64,000 bases of DNA from Lederbergia citri (GTDB taxonomy: Bacteria; Bacillota; Bacilli; Bacillales; Bacillaceae_C). A program made the translations under genes and the position numbers. The stretch lies in assembly GCF_018343625.1 (NCBI RefSeq), contig NZ_JAGYPG010000001.1, positions 540,342 to 604,341 on the forward strand. Reading direction: 5' to 3'. Every line of letters starts with the position of its first letter. Position 1 is the stretch's first letter. Shown piece after piece: positions 47,968 to 58,979 of this stretch. Below the pieces are notes generated by a model. That model ran no database searches, was not told the DNA's origin, and worked only from the letters and a program-made list of their open reading frames with translations.

Positions 47968-48531
47968 ATGGCAGAATATAGAGAAATAATTACAAAAGCG
48001 GTCGTGGCGAAGGGAAAGAAATATACAAATTCCAACAATGCAATTACGCCGCAGCATCATCCTTCGAGCATTTTAGGCTGCTGGATTATCAACCATAAAT
48101 ATGAAGCGCGCAAAGTCGGCAAAAAAGTCGAAGTAAGCGGTTCTTATGATATGAATGTTTGGTATTCCCACCACGATAACACAAAAACATCAGTAGCAAC
48201 GGAGAGAGTCGATTATAAAGATGTGATAGACCTGCACTACCAAGACCCAGATTTCTTAGATGATAAAATAGTGTCGGCTCGAGTTCTCCAACAGCCTAAT
48301 TGTTTAGAAGCGGTGATTTCTAAAAAAGGAAATAAGATCATCGTAAGCAATGAAAGAGAATTTCTAGTTGAAGTCATTGGAGAAACAAAAATTGTAGTGA
48401 GTGTTCACCCAGAAGAACGGCCAAGTGATGATGATGATGACGATGAAGAAGATTGGACTGAAGAATTGACTGATAGCGAATTAGCTGAAGAAATCAATCC
48501 TGATTTCCTTGTCGCCAACGAAACAGAATAA
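47968..48531 (+). CDS. cotE: Outer spore coat morphogenetic protein CotE
   Basis: CotE organises outer coat assembly around the forespore. The 187-residue protein matches B. subtilis CotE (181 aa) from [20 protein letters not shown] through [12 protein letters not shown] and [19 protein letters not shown] to an acidic C-terminal region with an uninterrupted Asp/Glu run (about residues 153-160) needed for CotE interactions. GAGGAGGG precedes the ATG. In B. subtilis mutS follows directly; here the glycogen cluster intervenes. Confidence 0.96.
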   Translation: MAEYREIITKAVVAKGKKYTNSNNAITPQHHPSSILGCWIINHKYEARKVGKKVEVSGSYDMNVWYSHHDNTKTSVATERVDYKDVIDLHYQDPDFLDDKIVSARVLQQPNCLEAVISKKGNKIIVSNEREFLVEVIGETKIVVSVHPEERPSDDDDDDEEDWTEELTDSELAEEINPDFLVANETE

Positions 48532-48534
48532 CTT

Positions 48535-48562
48535 CCGGGAAGAGAACCTTCCCGGTTTTTTC
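48535..48562. terminator. Shared terminator of cotE and pulA
   Basis: CCGGGAA (48535-48541) pairs with TTCCCGG (48549-48555), followed by T6 on the cotE side. It sits in the 33-base convergent gap and would end cotE; the complementary strand offers no strong T-tract for pulA. Confidence 0.8.
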
Positions 48563-48564
48563 TT

Positions 48565-50664
48565 TTATATAATGTTTCTATTTTTTCGTAAAACTATTAA
48601 CTCATGTGGCTGAATAGAGAAAAATTCTCCTGTAATAACATCATCAGACCTTTCATCAGCATTTGTCGCTTCTATTTTCCATATTCCTAGTGAAGGTAAT
48701 TGTATTGGGTAGTTTTCCTTAGTCGGATTTATATAAATAGAGAGGTCTTCGTTAATTCCAAATAAGATAAACCCAAATACAGGTTTTTGCACATTTAATA
48801 TATGGATTCTCCTTCTAATCTCTTCTTTCGACCTAAGTCGAAAAACATCAAACTTTTTTCTTAATGTCATTAGCTTTCTAATAAAATGAATGTGTTCCTC
48901 TTCTAATTCTCTTTTCTTCCAATCTAAGTGATTAATTGTATCATTAGAGATATAACTATTTTCAATACCTTGCTTAGTTCTAAACCATTCTTGACCAGCG
49001 TGTATAAAAGGAATGCCCTGGCTTAATAAAACGATGCCAGTAGCAAGTTGGTGCATTTTTTTTCTTGTTTTTTCATTTTCCTCTCCGTTTGTTAATAATA
49101 ATCTATCCCAAAGAGTATGGTTATCATGACATTCTACATAATTGATTGTTTGTTGGACATTAGATACAAAAGGTTCTCCCATTTCTTCTAACGATGATCC
49201 TGTTACAAGATGTGGTAATCGTTCGATATATCTTCCCGATCCGTTTACAAAACCAGTATCAGCTACGTTAAACACACTTCCTTTTAATGTATCTCGAAAA
49301 TAATCATTAAAAAAACGAATTCCGAGTAGTTGATGGGAATTCCTCGAAGTCGCTCTTTTATCTGTAGGCAGCGCTGTTGCAAGCTCCCATCCTTCTCCCA
49401 AGAGCATTATAGGGCTGAATTCTTTTTCGCAACGAGAAATGATCACTTTCATCGTATCGATATCAATGGCACCCATTAAATCAAATCTGAAGCCTGATAC
49501 TTGATATTCTGAAAGAAAAAGATCAATCGTATCAAGCATTAGTTTTCGTACCATAAATCTCTCCGTAGCTAAATCATTTCCAACTCCAGTCCCATTACTT
49601 ACACTTCCATCCTCGTGATATCGGAAATAGTAGCCCGGAACAAGCATTTCTAAAGGAGATTCTTCCATTATAAAAACATGATTAAAAACGACATCCAGTA
49701 TGACCGAAATTCCAGCCTGATGGAAAGTATTAATCATCTTTTTACATTCATTGATTCTAGAAATGGGGTTGTTGGGTGAGGTGGAATAACTTCCTTCCAA
49801 TGACTGAAAATAAAGTGGATCGTAGCCCCAATTATAATCATTATTTGGATCAAGTTCGTTTACACGAGCAAAGTCATTAATGGGCAACAGTTGAATATGC
49901 GTACATCCTAATTCCTTTATATAGGAAAGTCCTGTTGAAAATCCATTTTGATTTGTTGTTCTTGATTCGCTTAAACCGAGAAATTTCCCTTTATTTTCAG
50001 TCCCGCTTTCGGTTTGGATCGTAGCGTCTCGTACGTGCAATTCATAAATGATCGCATCCTGTAAATGTGGAATATAAGGTCTTTTAGCTGTAATTTGATC
50101 GGTTTTGGAGAAATCTATGACAACCCCTTTTCCACTATTGGCAAGCATCGATTTTGCATAAGGATCGTTTACACGCAATATCTTTCCGTTAACGTTTATT
50201 TCATATTCATAAGCAAAACCATGCCAATTTCCTTCTATTTGGCATGTCCATATCCCTTTGTTTTGTCGATTTAACTTTTTTGCCATATTATTCAAATATA
50301 ATGTTACAGACGTAGCTAAAGGTGTCCATATTGAAAAATAGGTGAAGTTATTTTGGCAATTAGCCCCTAATAATTCATCAATGGCGGCATAATGTTCATC
50401 AAACCATTGTGTTCGGACAATTCCTCTTGGATAAACGGGAAACACCTCCTCGCCCCATCTTAATTCCAATACCTCACCAATAGGCAGTATTTCCGAATAA
50501 CGAATAATCACAGCCGATGTGTCCGATACAAATTCTATATTTAAAGGATAATATTTATCTTCTTTTTCCCAATAAATTACAGGTGGTTTGTTATCCATAA
50601 GGAATTTATCCGTTTCTAATGTAATAAGGTGTAAATCATCTATCCATGCTATATTTGTTTCCAC
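48565..50664 (-). CDS. pulA: Type I pullulanase (alpha-1,6 glycogen/pullulan debranching enzyme)
   Basis: This 699-residue glycoside hydrolase family 13 enzyme cleaves alpha-1,6 branches. It has the type I pullulanase signature YNWGYDP, nucleophile aspartate in GFRFDLMGAID, acid/base glutamate in LLGEGWEL and the third acid in VECHDNHTLWD. A CBM48-like N-terminal domain precedes the barrel. No signal peptide is seen, so it probably acts inside the cell on glycogen trimmed by GlgP. The GTG start has GAAGGAGTG upstream on the minus strand. It is divergent from glgB with 252 bases between. Confidence 0.92.
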   Translation of the reverse strand: METNIAWIDDLHLITLETDKFLMDNKPPVIYWEKEDKYYPLNIEFVSDTSAVIIRYSEILPIGEVLELRWGEEVFPVYPRGIVRTQWFDEHYAAIDELLGANCQNNFTYFSIWTPLATSVTLYLNNMAKKLNRQNKGIWTCQIEGNWHGFAYEYEINVNGKILRVNDPYAKSMLANSGKGVVIDFSKTDQITAKRPYIPHLQDAIIYELHVRDATIQTESGTENKGKFLGLSESRTTNQNGFSTGLSYIKELGCTHIQLLPINDFARVNELDPNNDYNWGYDPLYFQSLEGSYSTSPNNPISRINECKKMINTFHQAGISVILDVVFNHVFIMEESPLEMLVPGYYFRYHEDGSVSNGTGVGNDLATERFMVRKLMLDTIDLFLSEYQVSGFRFDLMGAIDIDTMKVIISRCEKEFSPIMLLGEGWELATALPTDKRATSRNSHQLLGIRFFNDYFRDTLKGSVFNVADTGFVNGSGRYIERLPHLVTGSSLEEMGEPFVSNVQQTINYVECHDNHTLWDRLLLTNGEENEKTRKKMHQLATGIVLLSQGIPFIHAGQEWFRTKQGIENSYISNDTINHLDWKKRELEEEHIHFIRKLMTLRKKFDVFRLRSKEEIRRRIHILNVQKPVFGFILFGINEDLSIYINPTKENYPIQLPSLGIWKIEATNADERSDDVITGEFFSIQPHELIVLRKNRNII

Positions 50665-50855
50665 TTATGACACTCCTTCAAAGCTATGTATTTGCAGTAT
50701 ATGTTGAAGCCTTATTCACGTAAGCAACATGTTTAAAGTACCCAAAAATAACATAACTTTTCCACTACAATTGCAACACTATATTTAAATAATTTAATCG
50801 ACAAACACATACATAATCACTTATTTCCCTCAAAGAACTGTCGAAGGAATCTTAG

Positions 50856-50883
50856 TTAAAATCAATCATTTGTCTCCTATAAT
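50856..50883 (+). promoter_or_regulatory. Candidate sigma-A promoter of the glgBCDAP operon
   Basis: TATAAT (50878-50883) has a weak TTAAAA (50856-50861) 16 bases upstream, 34 bases before the TTG of glgB. The rest of the 252-base divergent region (50665-50916) shows no clear operator. Confidence 0.4.
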
Positions 50884-50916
50884 GGAGTTGTTAAAGCTTT
50901 GAAAGGAGACAGCATT

Positions 50917-52833
50917 TTGTATTTCAACATTTCCGAGGATGACATCTTTTTATTTCACCAGGGGACTCATTATCATAGTCAGCAAATTTTAGGTTGCCAC
51001 AAAATTGTATGGAAAGGAAAAGAAGGTTATAGATTTGCCGTATGGGCACCGAATGCAAAAAACATCTATATTGTCGGAGATTTTAATCAATGGACCGGGA
51101 ATCAATACGCATTAACACGTATAACAAATAAAGGCTTATGGGTTGGTTTTTTTACTAATATTCCAAGCGGAACTCCTTATAAATACAAAATCATTTCAGC
51201 AAGAGATGAAGTTCTTTTAAAATCCGATCCATACGCTTTCCAATCAGAGTTGCGCCCAGCAAATGCGTCAGTCATACCTGCATCTTCGACTTATGAATGG
51301 AATGATCTAGATTGGCAAGAGGCAAAAATAGAATTTCAAGCTTTTTCATCTCCGATTTCTGTGTATGAAGTTCATTTAGGATCATGGAAAAAGAAAAAAG
51401 ATGGGAAATTTTATACATATTGTGAGCTTGCAGAAGAATTGGTTCCTTATGTAAAGTCCCTAGGTTTTACTCATATCGAGCTGCTTCCGCTTGCAGAACA
51501 TCCTTTTGACCTTTCATGGGGATACCAAATAACTGGATATTTTTCTGTTACATCAAGATACGGGTCCCGTGATGATTTTAAATATTTTATTGATGTGTGC
51601 CATCAAAACGGGATTGGTGTAATTATTGATTGGGTGCCAGGTCATTTTTGCAAAGATGATTTCGGTCTAAGAGAATTTGATGGTACGCCTATCTATGAAT
51701 ATAAAGATTCAAGAAAAGCTGAAAAGCGATCATGGGGAACATTAACTTTTGACTTTGGCAGGCCAGAGGTTCAAAGTTTCTTAATTTCCAATGCATTATT
51801 TTGGGTTGAAGAATACCACTTGGACGGCATTCGTGTAGATGCGGTAGCAAGTATGCTCTATCTCAATTTTGACCGCGAAGCTGGGGACGAAAAAATTTAT
51901 AATTCTTACGGGGGAGAAGAAAATCTTGAAGCATACGCGTTTATTCGCAAATTGAATGAAATAGTATTTTCTTATCATCCAAATGTATTAATGATGGCAG
52001 AAGATAGTTCGGATTTACCGCTCGTCACAGCACCAACTTATTTAGGTGGACTAGGATTTAATTATAAATGGAATATGGGCTGGATGAATGACATGCTCAC
52101 ATTTATGAAGAAAGATCCCATCCATCGAAAATGGCACCACAATTTACTGACATTTTCGTTTATGTACACACATTCAGAAAATTTCTTGCTTCCGTTATCG
52201 CATGACGAAGTTGTCCACGGAAAAAAATCATTGCTCGATAAAATGCCAGGGGATCAGTGGCAGCAATTTGCAAATTTAAGATTACTTTACGGCTATATGA
52301 TGGCTCACCCTGGTAAAAAGCTGTTATTCATGGGGGGTGAGTTTGCCCAATATGCAGAGTGGAAAGATCAAGAGCAGCTAGACTGGCATTTACTTGAATA
52401 TCCTTTGCATCATGGAATGTTTGAGTATGTAAAAGCATTAAATCATTTTTATTTGAAAAATCCTGCTCTTTTCGAAATAGATCATGAGTCAAAAGGATTT
52501 GAGTGGATAGATCCTCATAATATAGATCAAAGCATTATAGCTTTTAGAAGATGTGGAAGGTCTCCAATAGATGAATTAATTATTATTTGTAACTTTACAC
52601 CTAATGTTTTATACGACTATAAAGTTGGCGTTCCGGTCCCAGGCAAGTATAAAGAAATATTCAACTCTGATATAAGCGATTTTGGGGGATCGGGACAATT
52701 GAATGAAGGAGATCATTTTAGTTTTCCAAAAAAATGGCATGGATTGCCACATCATATAAAAATAAAAGTACCACCTTTAGCCATCACCGTTTTTAGACGT
52801 GAAATAACTACGATTAAGGAGGACGTAAATTGA
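50917..52833 (+). CDS. glgB: 1,4-alpha-glucan branching enzyme
   Basis: GlgB introduces alpha-1,6 branches into glycogen. The 638-residue GH13 enzyme has an N-terminal CBM48 domain ([24 protein letters not shown]), then catalytic motifs [22 protein letters not shown] (nucleophile Asp), MAEDSSD (Glu) and [16 protein letters not shown] use the TTG at 50917, correctly spaced from AGGAG at 50904-50908; the upstream in-frame TTG at 50899 lies before that site. It overlaps glgC by 4 bases. Confidence 0.95.
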   Translation: MYFNISEDDIFLFHQGTHYHSQQILGCHKIVWKGKEGYRFAVWAPNAKNIYIVGDFNQWTGNQYALTRITNKGLWVGFFTNIPSGTPYKYKIISARDEVLLKSDPYAFQSELRPANASVIPASSTYEWNDLDWQEAKIEFQAFSSPISVYEVHLGSWKKKKDGKFYTYCELAEELVPYVKSLGFTHIELLPLAEHPFDLSWGYQITGYFSVTSRYGSRDDFKYFIDVCHQNGIGVIIDWVPGHFCKDDFGLREFDGTPIYEYKDSRKAEKRSWGTLTFDFGRPEVQSFLISNALFWVEEYHLDGIRVDAVASMLYLNFDREAGDEKIYNSYGGEENLEAYAFIRKLNEIVFSYHPNVLMMAEDSSDLPLVTAPTYLGGLGFNYKWNMGWMNDMLTFMKKDPIHRKWHHNLLTFSFMYTHSENFLLPLSHDEVVHGKKSLLDKMPGDQWQQFANLRLLYGYMMAHPGKKLLFMGGEFAQYAEWKDQEQLDWHLLEYPLHHGMFEYVKALNHFYLKNPALFEIDHESKGFEWIDPHNIDQSIIAFRRCGRSPIDELIIICNFTPNVLYDYKVGVPVPGKYKEIFNSDISDFGGSGQLNEGDHFSFPKKWHGLPHHIKIKVPPLAITVFRREITTIKEDVN

Positions 52834-53981
52834 AGGAATGTGTAGGGATGCTGTTAGCTGGTGGAGAAGGTAAACGATTAGGATTGTTAACAAAGGAGGT
52901 TGCAAAGCCTGCAGTACACTTTGGTGGAAAATATCGCATTATTGACTTTACATTGAGTAACTGTACGAATTCGGGAATAGACACTTTAGGTGTTATGACT
53001 CAATATTCACCACTTGAATTAAATAAACATATTGGTAGCGGGAAGCCGTGGGACCTACATCGCCAAGATGGCGGGGTGACGATTCTTTCACCTTACACTG
53101 CACAGAGTGGGGGAAACTGGTATTCGGGTACGGCGGATGCTATTTATCAAAATATCCATTTTATCGATCAGCATTACCCTGAATATGTTTTAGTCATTTC
53201 CGGCGACCATATTTATCAAATGGATTATAATGCTTTGCTTGAGGAACATAAACGATCAAACGCTGATGTAACCATTTCCGTGATTACGGTTCCTTGGGAG
53301 GAAGCCTCTCGGTTTGGGATATTAAATACAACTGAAGACTTAAGAATATACGAATTTGACGAAAAACCAAAGGAGCCAAAAAGCAACTTAGCTTCTATGG
53401 GAATTTATATGTTTACTTGGAAAACCTTAAAAAATTATTTATTGGAAGATGCTAAAAATAAATATTCGAGTCACGATTTCGGCAAAGATATTATCCCCGC
53501 TATGCTTGCTGATCAACGTAGGCTATATGCTTTTCGTTTTAATGGTTATTGGAAAGACGTTGGAACGGTACAAAGTTATTGGGAAGCTAATATGGACTTA
53601 TTAGATGAAGATTGGAGTTTATCGTTATCGAATAAAAACCAAAGGCTCTATTCTAATGATTCCGACTTCCCACCACAGTATATTGGAGACACAGGAGTAG
53701 TAAAACATTCACTGATCAATTCAGGATGCTGGATATATGGGACTGTCGAACATTCGGTCTTATTTCAACATGTTGTCATCGAAGAAGGTAGTTATATTCA
53801 TCAATCGATTTTACATCCAGGGGTTACGGTAGGTAAAAATTCCATTTTAGAGCGTGTCATAGTAATGGAAGACACAGAAATTCCAGAAGGTACGTATTTA
53901 CGTACTGAAAAAAACGAAGAACCAATAGTCATTGATGCAGAAAATTTATACAAAGTGATTGAACAAATAAAGGAGGCGTAG
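52830..53981 (+). CDS. glgC: Glucose-1-phosphate adenylyltransferase, catalytic subunit GlgC
   Basis: GlgC makes ADP-glucose from glucose 1-phosphate and ATP, the committed step of glycogen synthesis. The nucleotidyltransferase motif [14 protein letters not shown] is at residues 8-21, followed by [20 protein letters not shown], and GTADAIYQN and [12 protein letters not shown] (metal site) are intact. The C-terminal half is a left-handed beta-helix. TTG start after AGGAGG. It pairs with GlgD as in other Bacilli. Confidence 0.96.
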   Translation: MKECVGMLLAGGEGKRLGLLTKEVAKPAVHFGGKYRIIDFTLSNCTNSGIDTLGVMTQYSPLELNKHIGSGKPWDLHRQDGGVTILSPYTAQSGGNWYSGTADAIYQNIHFIDQHYPEYVLVISGDHIYQMDYNALLEEHKRSNADVTISVITVPWEEASRFGILNTTEDLRIYEFDEKPKEPKSNLASMGIYMFTWKTLKNYLLEDAKNKYSSHDFGKDIIPAMLADQRRLYAFRFNGYWKDVGTVQSYWEANMDLLDEDWSLSLSNKNQRLYSNDSDFPPQYIGDTGVVKHSLINSGCWIYGTVEHSVLFQHVVIEEGSYIHQSILHPGVTVGKNSILERVIVMEDTEIPEGTYLRTEKNEEPIVIDAENLYKVIEQIKEA

Positions 53982-53985
53982 AAGA

Positions 53986-55092
53986 ATGAACACGATGATG
54001 GGATTAATAAACTTGGAACATGAGCATCATTTTTTTCATGAACTAACTTATTTTCGCAACGGCGCCTCTGTTCCTTTCGCGGGTCGTTATCGCTTAATAG
54101 ACTTTGCTCTATCTAACATGGTGAATTCCAATATTGAAGAGGTCGCGATTTTTACTCGTAGTAAATATAGATCATTAATGGATCATTTGGGCACTGGTGA
54201 AAATTGGGAGTTAGATCGAAGAAATGGTGGCTTATTTATTCTTCCTCCTGATTGGAATGACCCATCCGATATTTCAAAAGGTGATTTACAATTTTTTCAT
54301 AATAACCGAGACTATTTTAACAGAGGAAAGTCTTCATATGTGTTGATTAGTGGAAGTTTATTTCTAGCTAACATGGATTATAAGGATGCTTTTGCCTATC
54401 ACTTAGAGCGCGATGCTGATGTAACTCTTGTTACTACAAGAATTGATCATGAACAGCCGGAACATGAAATTTGTTTCCGGGTTGATAGCGACGACATGGG
54501 ATGGGTCAAAAATATGACGAACGATAGATCGAACCCAATGTTGTTTACTGGTGTTTATATTATCAATAAAGATATGTTACTGAAAATAGTCGATCAATGT
54601 ATTGCTCATCACCGAGATACCTTTTTTACTCATGGAATTAAAGAAAACCTTTCACAGCTAAAGGTTCAAACGTATGAGTATAAAGGATATAGCGCTTTTA
54701 TCAATACAATTGAAAGTTATTATCGTCATAATATGAATCTTTTAAATGAAGAAAACTATAAAGCATTGTTTTACAAAAAACCTTTTGTACGAACGAAGGT
54801 TGGAAGTTCACCTCCTGCCACGTATCGCAATAAAGCAAATGTGACAAGATCGCTCCTTGCAAACGGGTGTGTTATTGATGGAGAAGTGGAGGGCAGCATC
54901 CTTTTCCGAGGTGTGAATATAAAAGAAGGAGCAAAAATAAAGGATTCCATTATCATGCAGCGCTGCACAATCGAACCAGGAGTTTATTTGGAAAATGTCA
55001 TTCTCGATAAAGATGTTCACGTAAAAGCAAACCAAAGATTAATAGGTTCAAAAGATAAACCATATGTCGTAGCTAAAAGAATAGAAATGTAA
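53986..55092 (+). CDS. glgD: Glucose-1-phosphate adenylyltransferase, regulatory subunit GlgD
   Basis: This 368-residue paralogue of GlgC keeps VPFAGRYRLIDFALSNMVNSNIE but has no GGxGxRL nucleotide-binding loop at its N terminus (the start reads MNTMMGLINLEHEHHFF). It is therefore the non-catalytic partner that modulates GlgC in the heterotetramer, as established for Bacillus. AAGGAGG precedes the ATG; the gap to glgC is 4 bases. Confidence 0.95.
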   Translation: MNTMMGLINLEHEHHFFHELTYFRNGASVPFAGRYRLIDFALSNMVNSNIEEVAIFTRSKYRSLMDHLGTGENWELDRRNGGLFILPPDWNDPSDISKGDLQFFHNNRDYFNRGKSSYVLISGSLFLANMDYKDAFAYHLERDADVTLVTTRIDHEQPEHEICFRVDSDDMGWVKNMTNDRSNPMLFTGVYIINKDMLLKIVDQCIAHHRDTFFTHGIKENLSQLKVQTYEYKGYSAFINTIESYYRHNMNLLNEENYKALFYKKPFVRTKVGSSPPATYRNKANVTRSLLANGCVIDGEVEGSILFRGVNIKEGAKIKDSIIMQRCTIEPGVYLENVILDKDVHVKANQRLIGSKDKPYVVAKRIEM

Positions 55093-55122
55093 GTCGCTAC
55101 AACCGGCGGAAGGAGTCAACGT

Positions 55123-56547
55123 ATGAAAAATGTATTATTTGTCGCTTCAGAATGTTCTCCATTTATAAAAACAGGTGGATTAGCTGATGTAATTGGTTCG
55201 TTGCCTCAAGCATTAAAGGAAAATAAACGAATCGATGTTCAGGTAATGCTTCCTTTATATGATGAAATACTAGATGAGTGGAAAACGAAAATGGATTTTT
55301 ATACTTCCATCCGAGTTCCGCTAGGTTGGCGTAATCAAGAAGCGAAGATATATACGTTAACATATAATCAAATTACGTATTATTTTATTTCAAATGATTA
55401 CTATTTTTCTCGCAAAGGTGTATACGGCTATTACGATGATGGTGAACGCTTTGTCTTTTTTAGTAGAGCGGTGATCGAAGCTTTAAACCATCTTGAACAA
55501 AAACCACATATACTTCATGCGCATGATTGGCAAGCTGGAATGGCTGTGGCACTTGCAAAAATTATACAGCCAATAAAAGATTTGAAAACGATATTTACGA
55601 TTCACAATTTAAAATATCAAGGTATTATGCCAATTGAAACCTTTCATGATTTTTTTCAATTGCCACCAGAGCATATTGGAGGAATGGAATGGCATGGGAT
55701 GTTAAATTGTTTAAAAAGTGCTCTGTTCCATGCTGATAAGATTACAACAGTAAGTCCTGCGTATGCAGAAGAAATAAAAGATCCTTATTATGGGGAAGGA
55801 CTCGATCCTATTTTAATAGAAAGATCGGCCGATTTGGTAGGAATCTTAAATGGAATCGATAATAAAGAATATAATCCATTAACAGATCCAGCACTGCCTG
55901 TAAAATATCGTTCTTCTCGTGCTAGAAAAACAGAAAATAAAATAATTCTTCAAGAGAAACTTGGTCTTCCAGTTAATGGTGAGAGTCCTTTATATATAAT
56001 GATTACACGACTTGATGAACAAAAAGGGCTCCACCTTGTCATGCATATTTTAGATGAATTTCTTCAAGAGGACGTTCAATTTATCTTATTAGGAACAGGC
56101 GATGAAGGATTTGAAGCCTATTTTGCCGATATGGCTCATCGTTATCCTGAAAAAGTAGTTTCACTATTGACTTTTAATGAAGATTTAGCGAGGCAGTTGT
56201 ATGCTGCTGCAGATTTTTTTATCATGCCATCTAAGTTTGAGCCCTGTGGATTAGCTCAGCTTATTGCCTTGCAATATAAAACGGTTCCTATTGTCCGAGA
56301 AACTGGAGGATTGAAGGATACAGTACAGCCTTTCAATGAAATAACAGTTGAAGGAAATGGTTTTAGTTTTTCCAATTACAATGCTCATGAACTATTAACC
56401 GTTTTACGTTATTCATTAACTATTTATCATAATCTAGAGCTATGGGCGGCTCTTAATAGAAATGTAAATAAAAGTCAATTTAGCTGGAAAAATTCAGCCC
56501 AAGAATACATGAAATTGTATGATAGTTTAGACGTGCAATATGCATGA
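55123..56547 (+). CDS. glgA: Glycogen synthase (ADP-glucose type, GT5)
   Basis: GlgA transfers glucose from ADP-glucose to the non-reducing ends of glycogen. The 474-residue GT-B fold enzyme carries the ADP-glucose-binding KTGGLAD motif near the N terminus (residues 16-22), HAHDWQAG, TIHNLKYQG, and the C-terminal FFIMPSKFEPCGLAQLIALQYKT retaining-glycosyltransferase signature. AAGGAG precedes the ATG, 31 bases after glgD. Confidence 0.97.
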   Translation: MKNVLFVASECSPFIKTGGLADVIGSLPQALKENKRIDVQVMLPLYDEILDEWKTKMDFYTSIRVPLGWRNQEAKIYTLTYNQITYYFISNDYYFSRKGVYGYYDDGERFVFFSRAVIEALNHLEQKPHILHAHDWQAGMAVALAKIIQPIKDLKTIFTIHNLKYQGIMPIETFHDFFQLPPEHIGGMEWHGMLNCLKSALFHADKITTVSPAYAEEIKDPYYGEGLDPILIERSADLVGILNGIDNKEYNPLTDPALPVKYRSSRARKTENKIILQEKLGLPVNGESPLYIMITRLDEQKGLHLVMHILDEFLQEDVQFILLGTGDEGFEAYFADMAHRYPEKVVSLLTFNEDLARQLYAAADFFIMPSKFEPCGLAQLIALQYKTVPIVRETGGLKDTVQPFNEITVEGNGFSFSNYNAHELLTVLRYSLTIYHNLELWAALNRNVNKSQFSWKNSAQEYMKLYDSLDVQYA

Positions 56548-56562
56548 GGAGGTGAGGAGGCC

Positions 56563-58977
56563 TTGCCTCAGTTTACTGTTGATGAAATGGCAGAAAAAAT
56601 CCAATATACAGTTCAGATGGGAAAAGAGAAGGAAATAAAAGATGCATCAAATGGAGAAGTATATGATGCATTAACTTCTATAATTAATGAAGAAATCAAT
56701 CTCCATTGGCATAAAACGAATGAAAAATATGAAGAGATACAGGGTAAGCAAGTTTATTATTTGTCGATGGAGTTTTTAATCGGTAGATTGCTTGAAAATA
56801 ATCTACTTAATTTTGGGATTTTAGACATTACAAATGAAGCGCTGAAAAAACTAGGATTCAATCCTGAACATATATACGCAACAGAACGGGATCCCGGTTT
56901 AGGCAACGGAGGATTAGGCAGGTTGGCAGCCTGCTTTCTTGATTCCTTAGCATCCCTTCATTATTCAGGGCATGGCTACGGAATAAGATATCGATACGGC
57001 CTTTTTGAACAACGGTTTATTCACGGAAATCAAATAGAACTTCCTGATTATTGGCTAAACGACGGATATGCATGGGAAACCAGAAAAGAAGAAGAAGCAG
57101 TCTGCATTCATTTCAGTGGAATTGTCCATATGTTTAAAAAGAGTGATGGAAATTTAGAATTTAAATATGAAAATACTGATAAAGTGATGGCAGTTCCTTA
57201 CGACATCCCCATTGTAGGCTTTCAAAACAAAGTTATTAACACATTGCGCCTTTGGAGTGCGGAACCATTTATTAATGATGATTATAAAGGCGAATCTAAT
57301 CGTGATCTAGATCACGAGCATTCGATTGAACAAATTTCTGGATATTTGTATCCCGATGATTCTACTTATGATGGAAAGATATTGCGTTTAAAACAACAAT
57401 ACTTTCTTGTTTCGTCGAGTATTCAAAATATGATAAAACAATTTAAAAAGACCCAGTCATTATCATTGATTCATCTGCCGGATAAAGTTGCGATTCAAAT
57501 TAATGATACTCACCCTAGTCTAGCTATTCCAGAACTTATGAGAATTCTTATGGATGATCAAGGATTTGGATGGGAGCAGGCTTGGAATATTACAACAAAA
57601 GTAATGGCTTATACGAATCATACAACGATGAGCGAAGCACTGGAAACGTGGCCGAAGGAAATGCTAAAGCAGCTCCTTCCTCGTATTTATATGATTATTA
57701 ATGAGATTAACGAACGGTTTTGTAGGGATATCTGGTTTAACCATCATAAACTCCGGGAACTAATTCCAGATATGGCTATTATTGCTGATGAACGAATCCA
57801 CATGGCTAGATTGTCAATTGTAGGAAGCTGTAGTGTAAATGGGGTTGCAAGAATCCATACTGAAATCTTGAAAAATAAAGAAATGAAGCATTTTTACACT
57901 GTATTTCCAGATCGATTTAACAACAAAACGAACGGAATTTCTCACCGCAGATGGTTGCTAAAGGTGAATCCAGAGTTAGCGAATCTAATAACAGAGATTA
58001 TAGGTCCTGAGTGGATTCAGCGTCCGAAACAGATGATTGGTCTTTTAAAATCCTTGAAGGACCACTCTATTTTAGAGAAGTTGTATGCTGTGAAACAGAA
58101 AAATAAACTGCAATTGGCAAACTTGATATACGAACGGACGGGATTATTAGTAGATCATCAATCCGTTTTCGATGTGCAAATCAAAAGACTTCACGAATAT
58201 AAACGTCAGCTCCTCAATGTTTTTCGAATTATTTCCATGTACAATGATTTAAAAAGCAATCCAGATTTGGATATAGTACCGCGTACCTTTATTTTCGGCG
58301 CAAAAGCAGCAAGAAGCTATCATCTGGCAAAAGAGGTCATAAAACTGATTAATAAAGTAGCGACGATGGTCAATTACGATCCAGATATTCGAGGGAAGCT
58401 AAAGATAATCTTTCTAGAAAATTATAATGTAAGCCTTGCAGAAAAAATCATCCCTGCTGCGGATATTAGCGAACAAATATCTACTGCAAGTAAGGAAGCA
58501 TCAGGTACCGGCAACATGAAGATGATGATGAATGGAGCACTGACTGTAGGCACTTTAGACGGTGCCAATATTGAAATAATGGATTTAGTTGGAAAAGAAA
58601 ATATGTTTATTTTTGGTTTGACAGCCGAAGAGGTTATTCATTTTTATCAGAATGGCGGATATAACCCGAATGATATTTATAACAAAGATGATAGAGTCAG
58701 AAAAATTTTAGATCAGTTACACCATGGTGAATTTGGAACTCATGATATTGAATTTAAGGATATATATTATAATCTTCTTTCCCATAGTGACCCCTATTTT
58801 GTGCTAAAAGATTTCGAATCATTTATTGAAATCCATAAACTTGTAGAACAAACATATCGCAATCAATGGGCATGGCAGGAGATGAGTATAACGAATATCG
58901 CCTATTCCGGATATTTTTCAAGTGATCGAACGATTCAGGAATATGCTTCAGATATATGGAAAATAAAACCGGTGTAA
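56563..58977 (+). CDS. glgP: Glycogen phosphorylase
   Basis: GlgP releases glucose 1-phosphate from glycogen chain ends. The 804-residue protein carries the PLP-attachment motif EASGTGNMKMMMNGALTVG with the Schiff-base lysine in GTGNMK, the N-terminal YYLSMEFLIGRLLENN and GNGGLGRLAACF segments, and the KRLHEYKRQLLN loop. TTG start behind GAGGAGG. It ends the operon, so synthesis and breakdown of glycogen are encoded in one transcript; the divergent pullulanase supplies debranching. Confidence 0.97.
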   Translation: MPQFTVDEMAEKIQYTVQMGKEKEIKDASNGEVYDALTSIINEEINLHWHKTNEKYEEIQGKQVYYLSMEFLIGRLLENNLLNFGILDITNEALKKLGFNPEHIYATERDPGLGNGGLGRLAACFLDSLASLHYSGHGYGIRYRYGLFEQRFIHGNQIELPDYWLNDGYAWETRKEEEAVCIHFSGIVHMFKKSDGNLEFKYENTDKVMAVPYDIPIVGFQNKVINTLRLWSAEPFINDDYKGESNRDLDHEHSIEQISGYLYPDDSTYDGKILRLKQQYFLVSSSIQNMIKQFKKTQSLSLIHLPDKVAIQINDTHPSLAIPELMRILMDDQGFGWEQAWNITTKVMAYTNHTTMSEALETWPKEMLKQLLPRIYMIINEINERFCRDIWFNHHKLRELIPDMAIIADERIHMARLSIVGSCSVNGVARIHTEILKNKEMKHFYTVFPDRFNNKTNGISHRRWLLKVNPELANLITEIIGPEWIQRPKQMIGLLKSLKDHSILEKLYAVKQKNKLQLANLIYERTGLLVDHQSVFDVQIKRLHEYKRQLLNVFRIISMYNDLKSNPDLDIVPRTFIFGAKAARSYHLAKEVIKLINKVATMVNYDPDIRGKLKIIFLENYNVSLAEKIIPAADISEQISTASKEASGTGNMKMMMNGALTVGTLDGANIEIMDLVGKENMFIFGLTAEEVIHFYQNGGYNPNDIYNKDDRVRKILDQLHHGEFGTHDIEFKDIYYNLLSHSDPYFVLKDFESFIEIHKLVEQTYRNQWAWQEMSITNIAYSGYFSSDRTIQEYASDIWKIKPV

Positions 58978-58979
58978 AA

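Noticed and set aside
50887..50900. cre-like sequence TGTTAAAGCTTTGA before glgB
   Set aside because: The central CG required by CcpA sites is GC here, so it is not a credible cre site.
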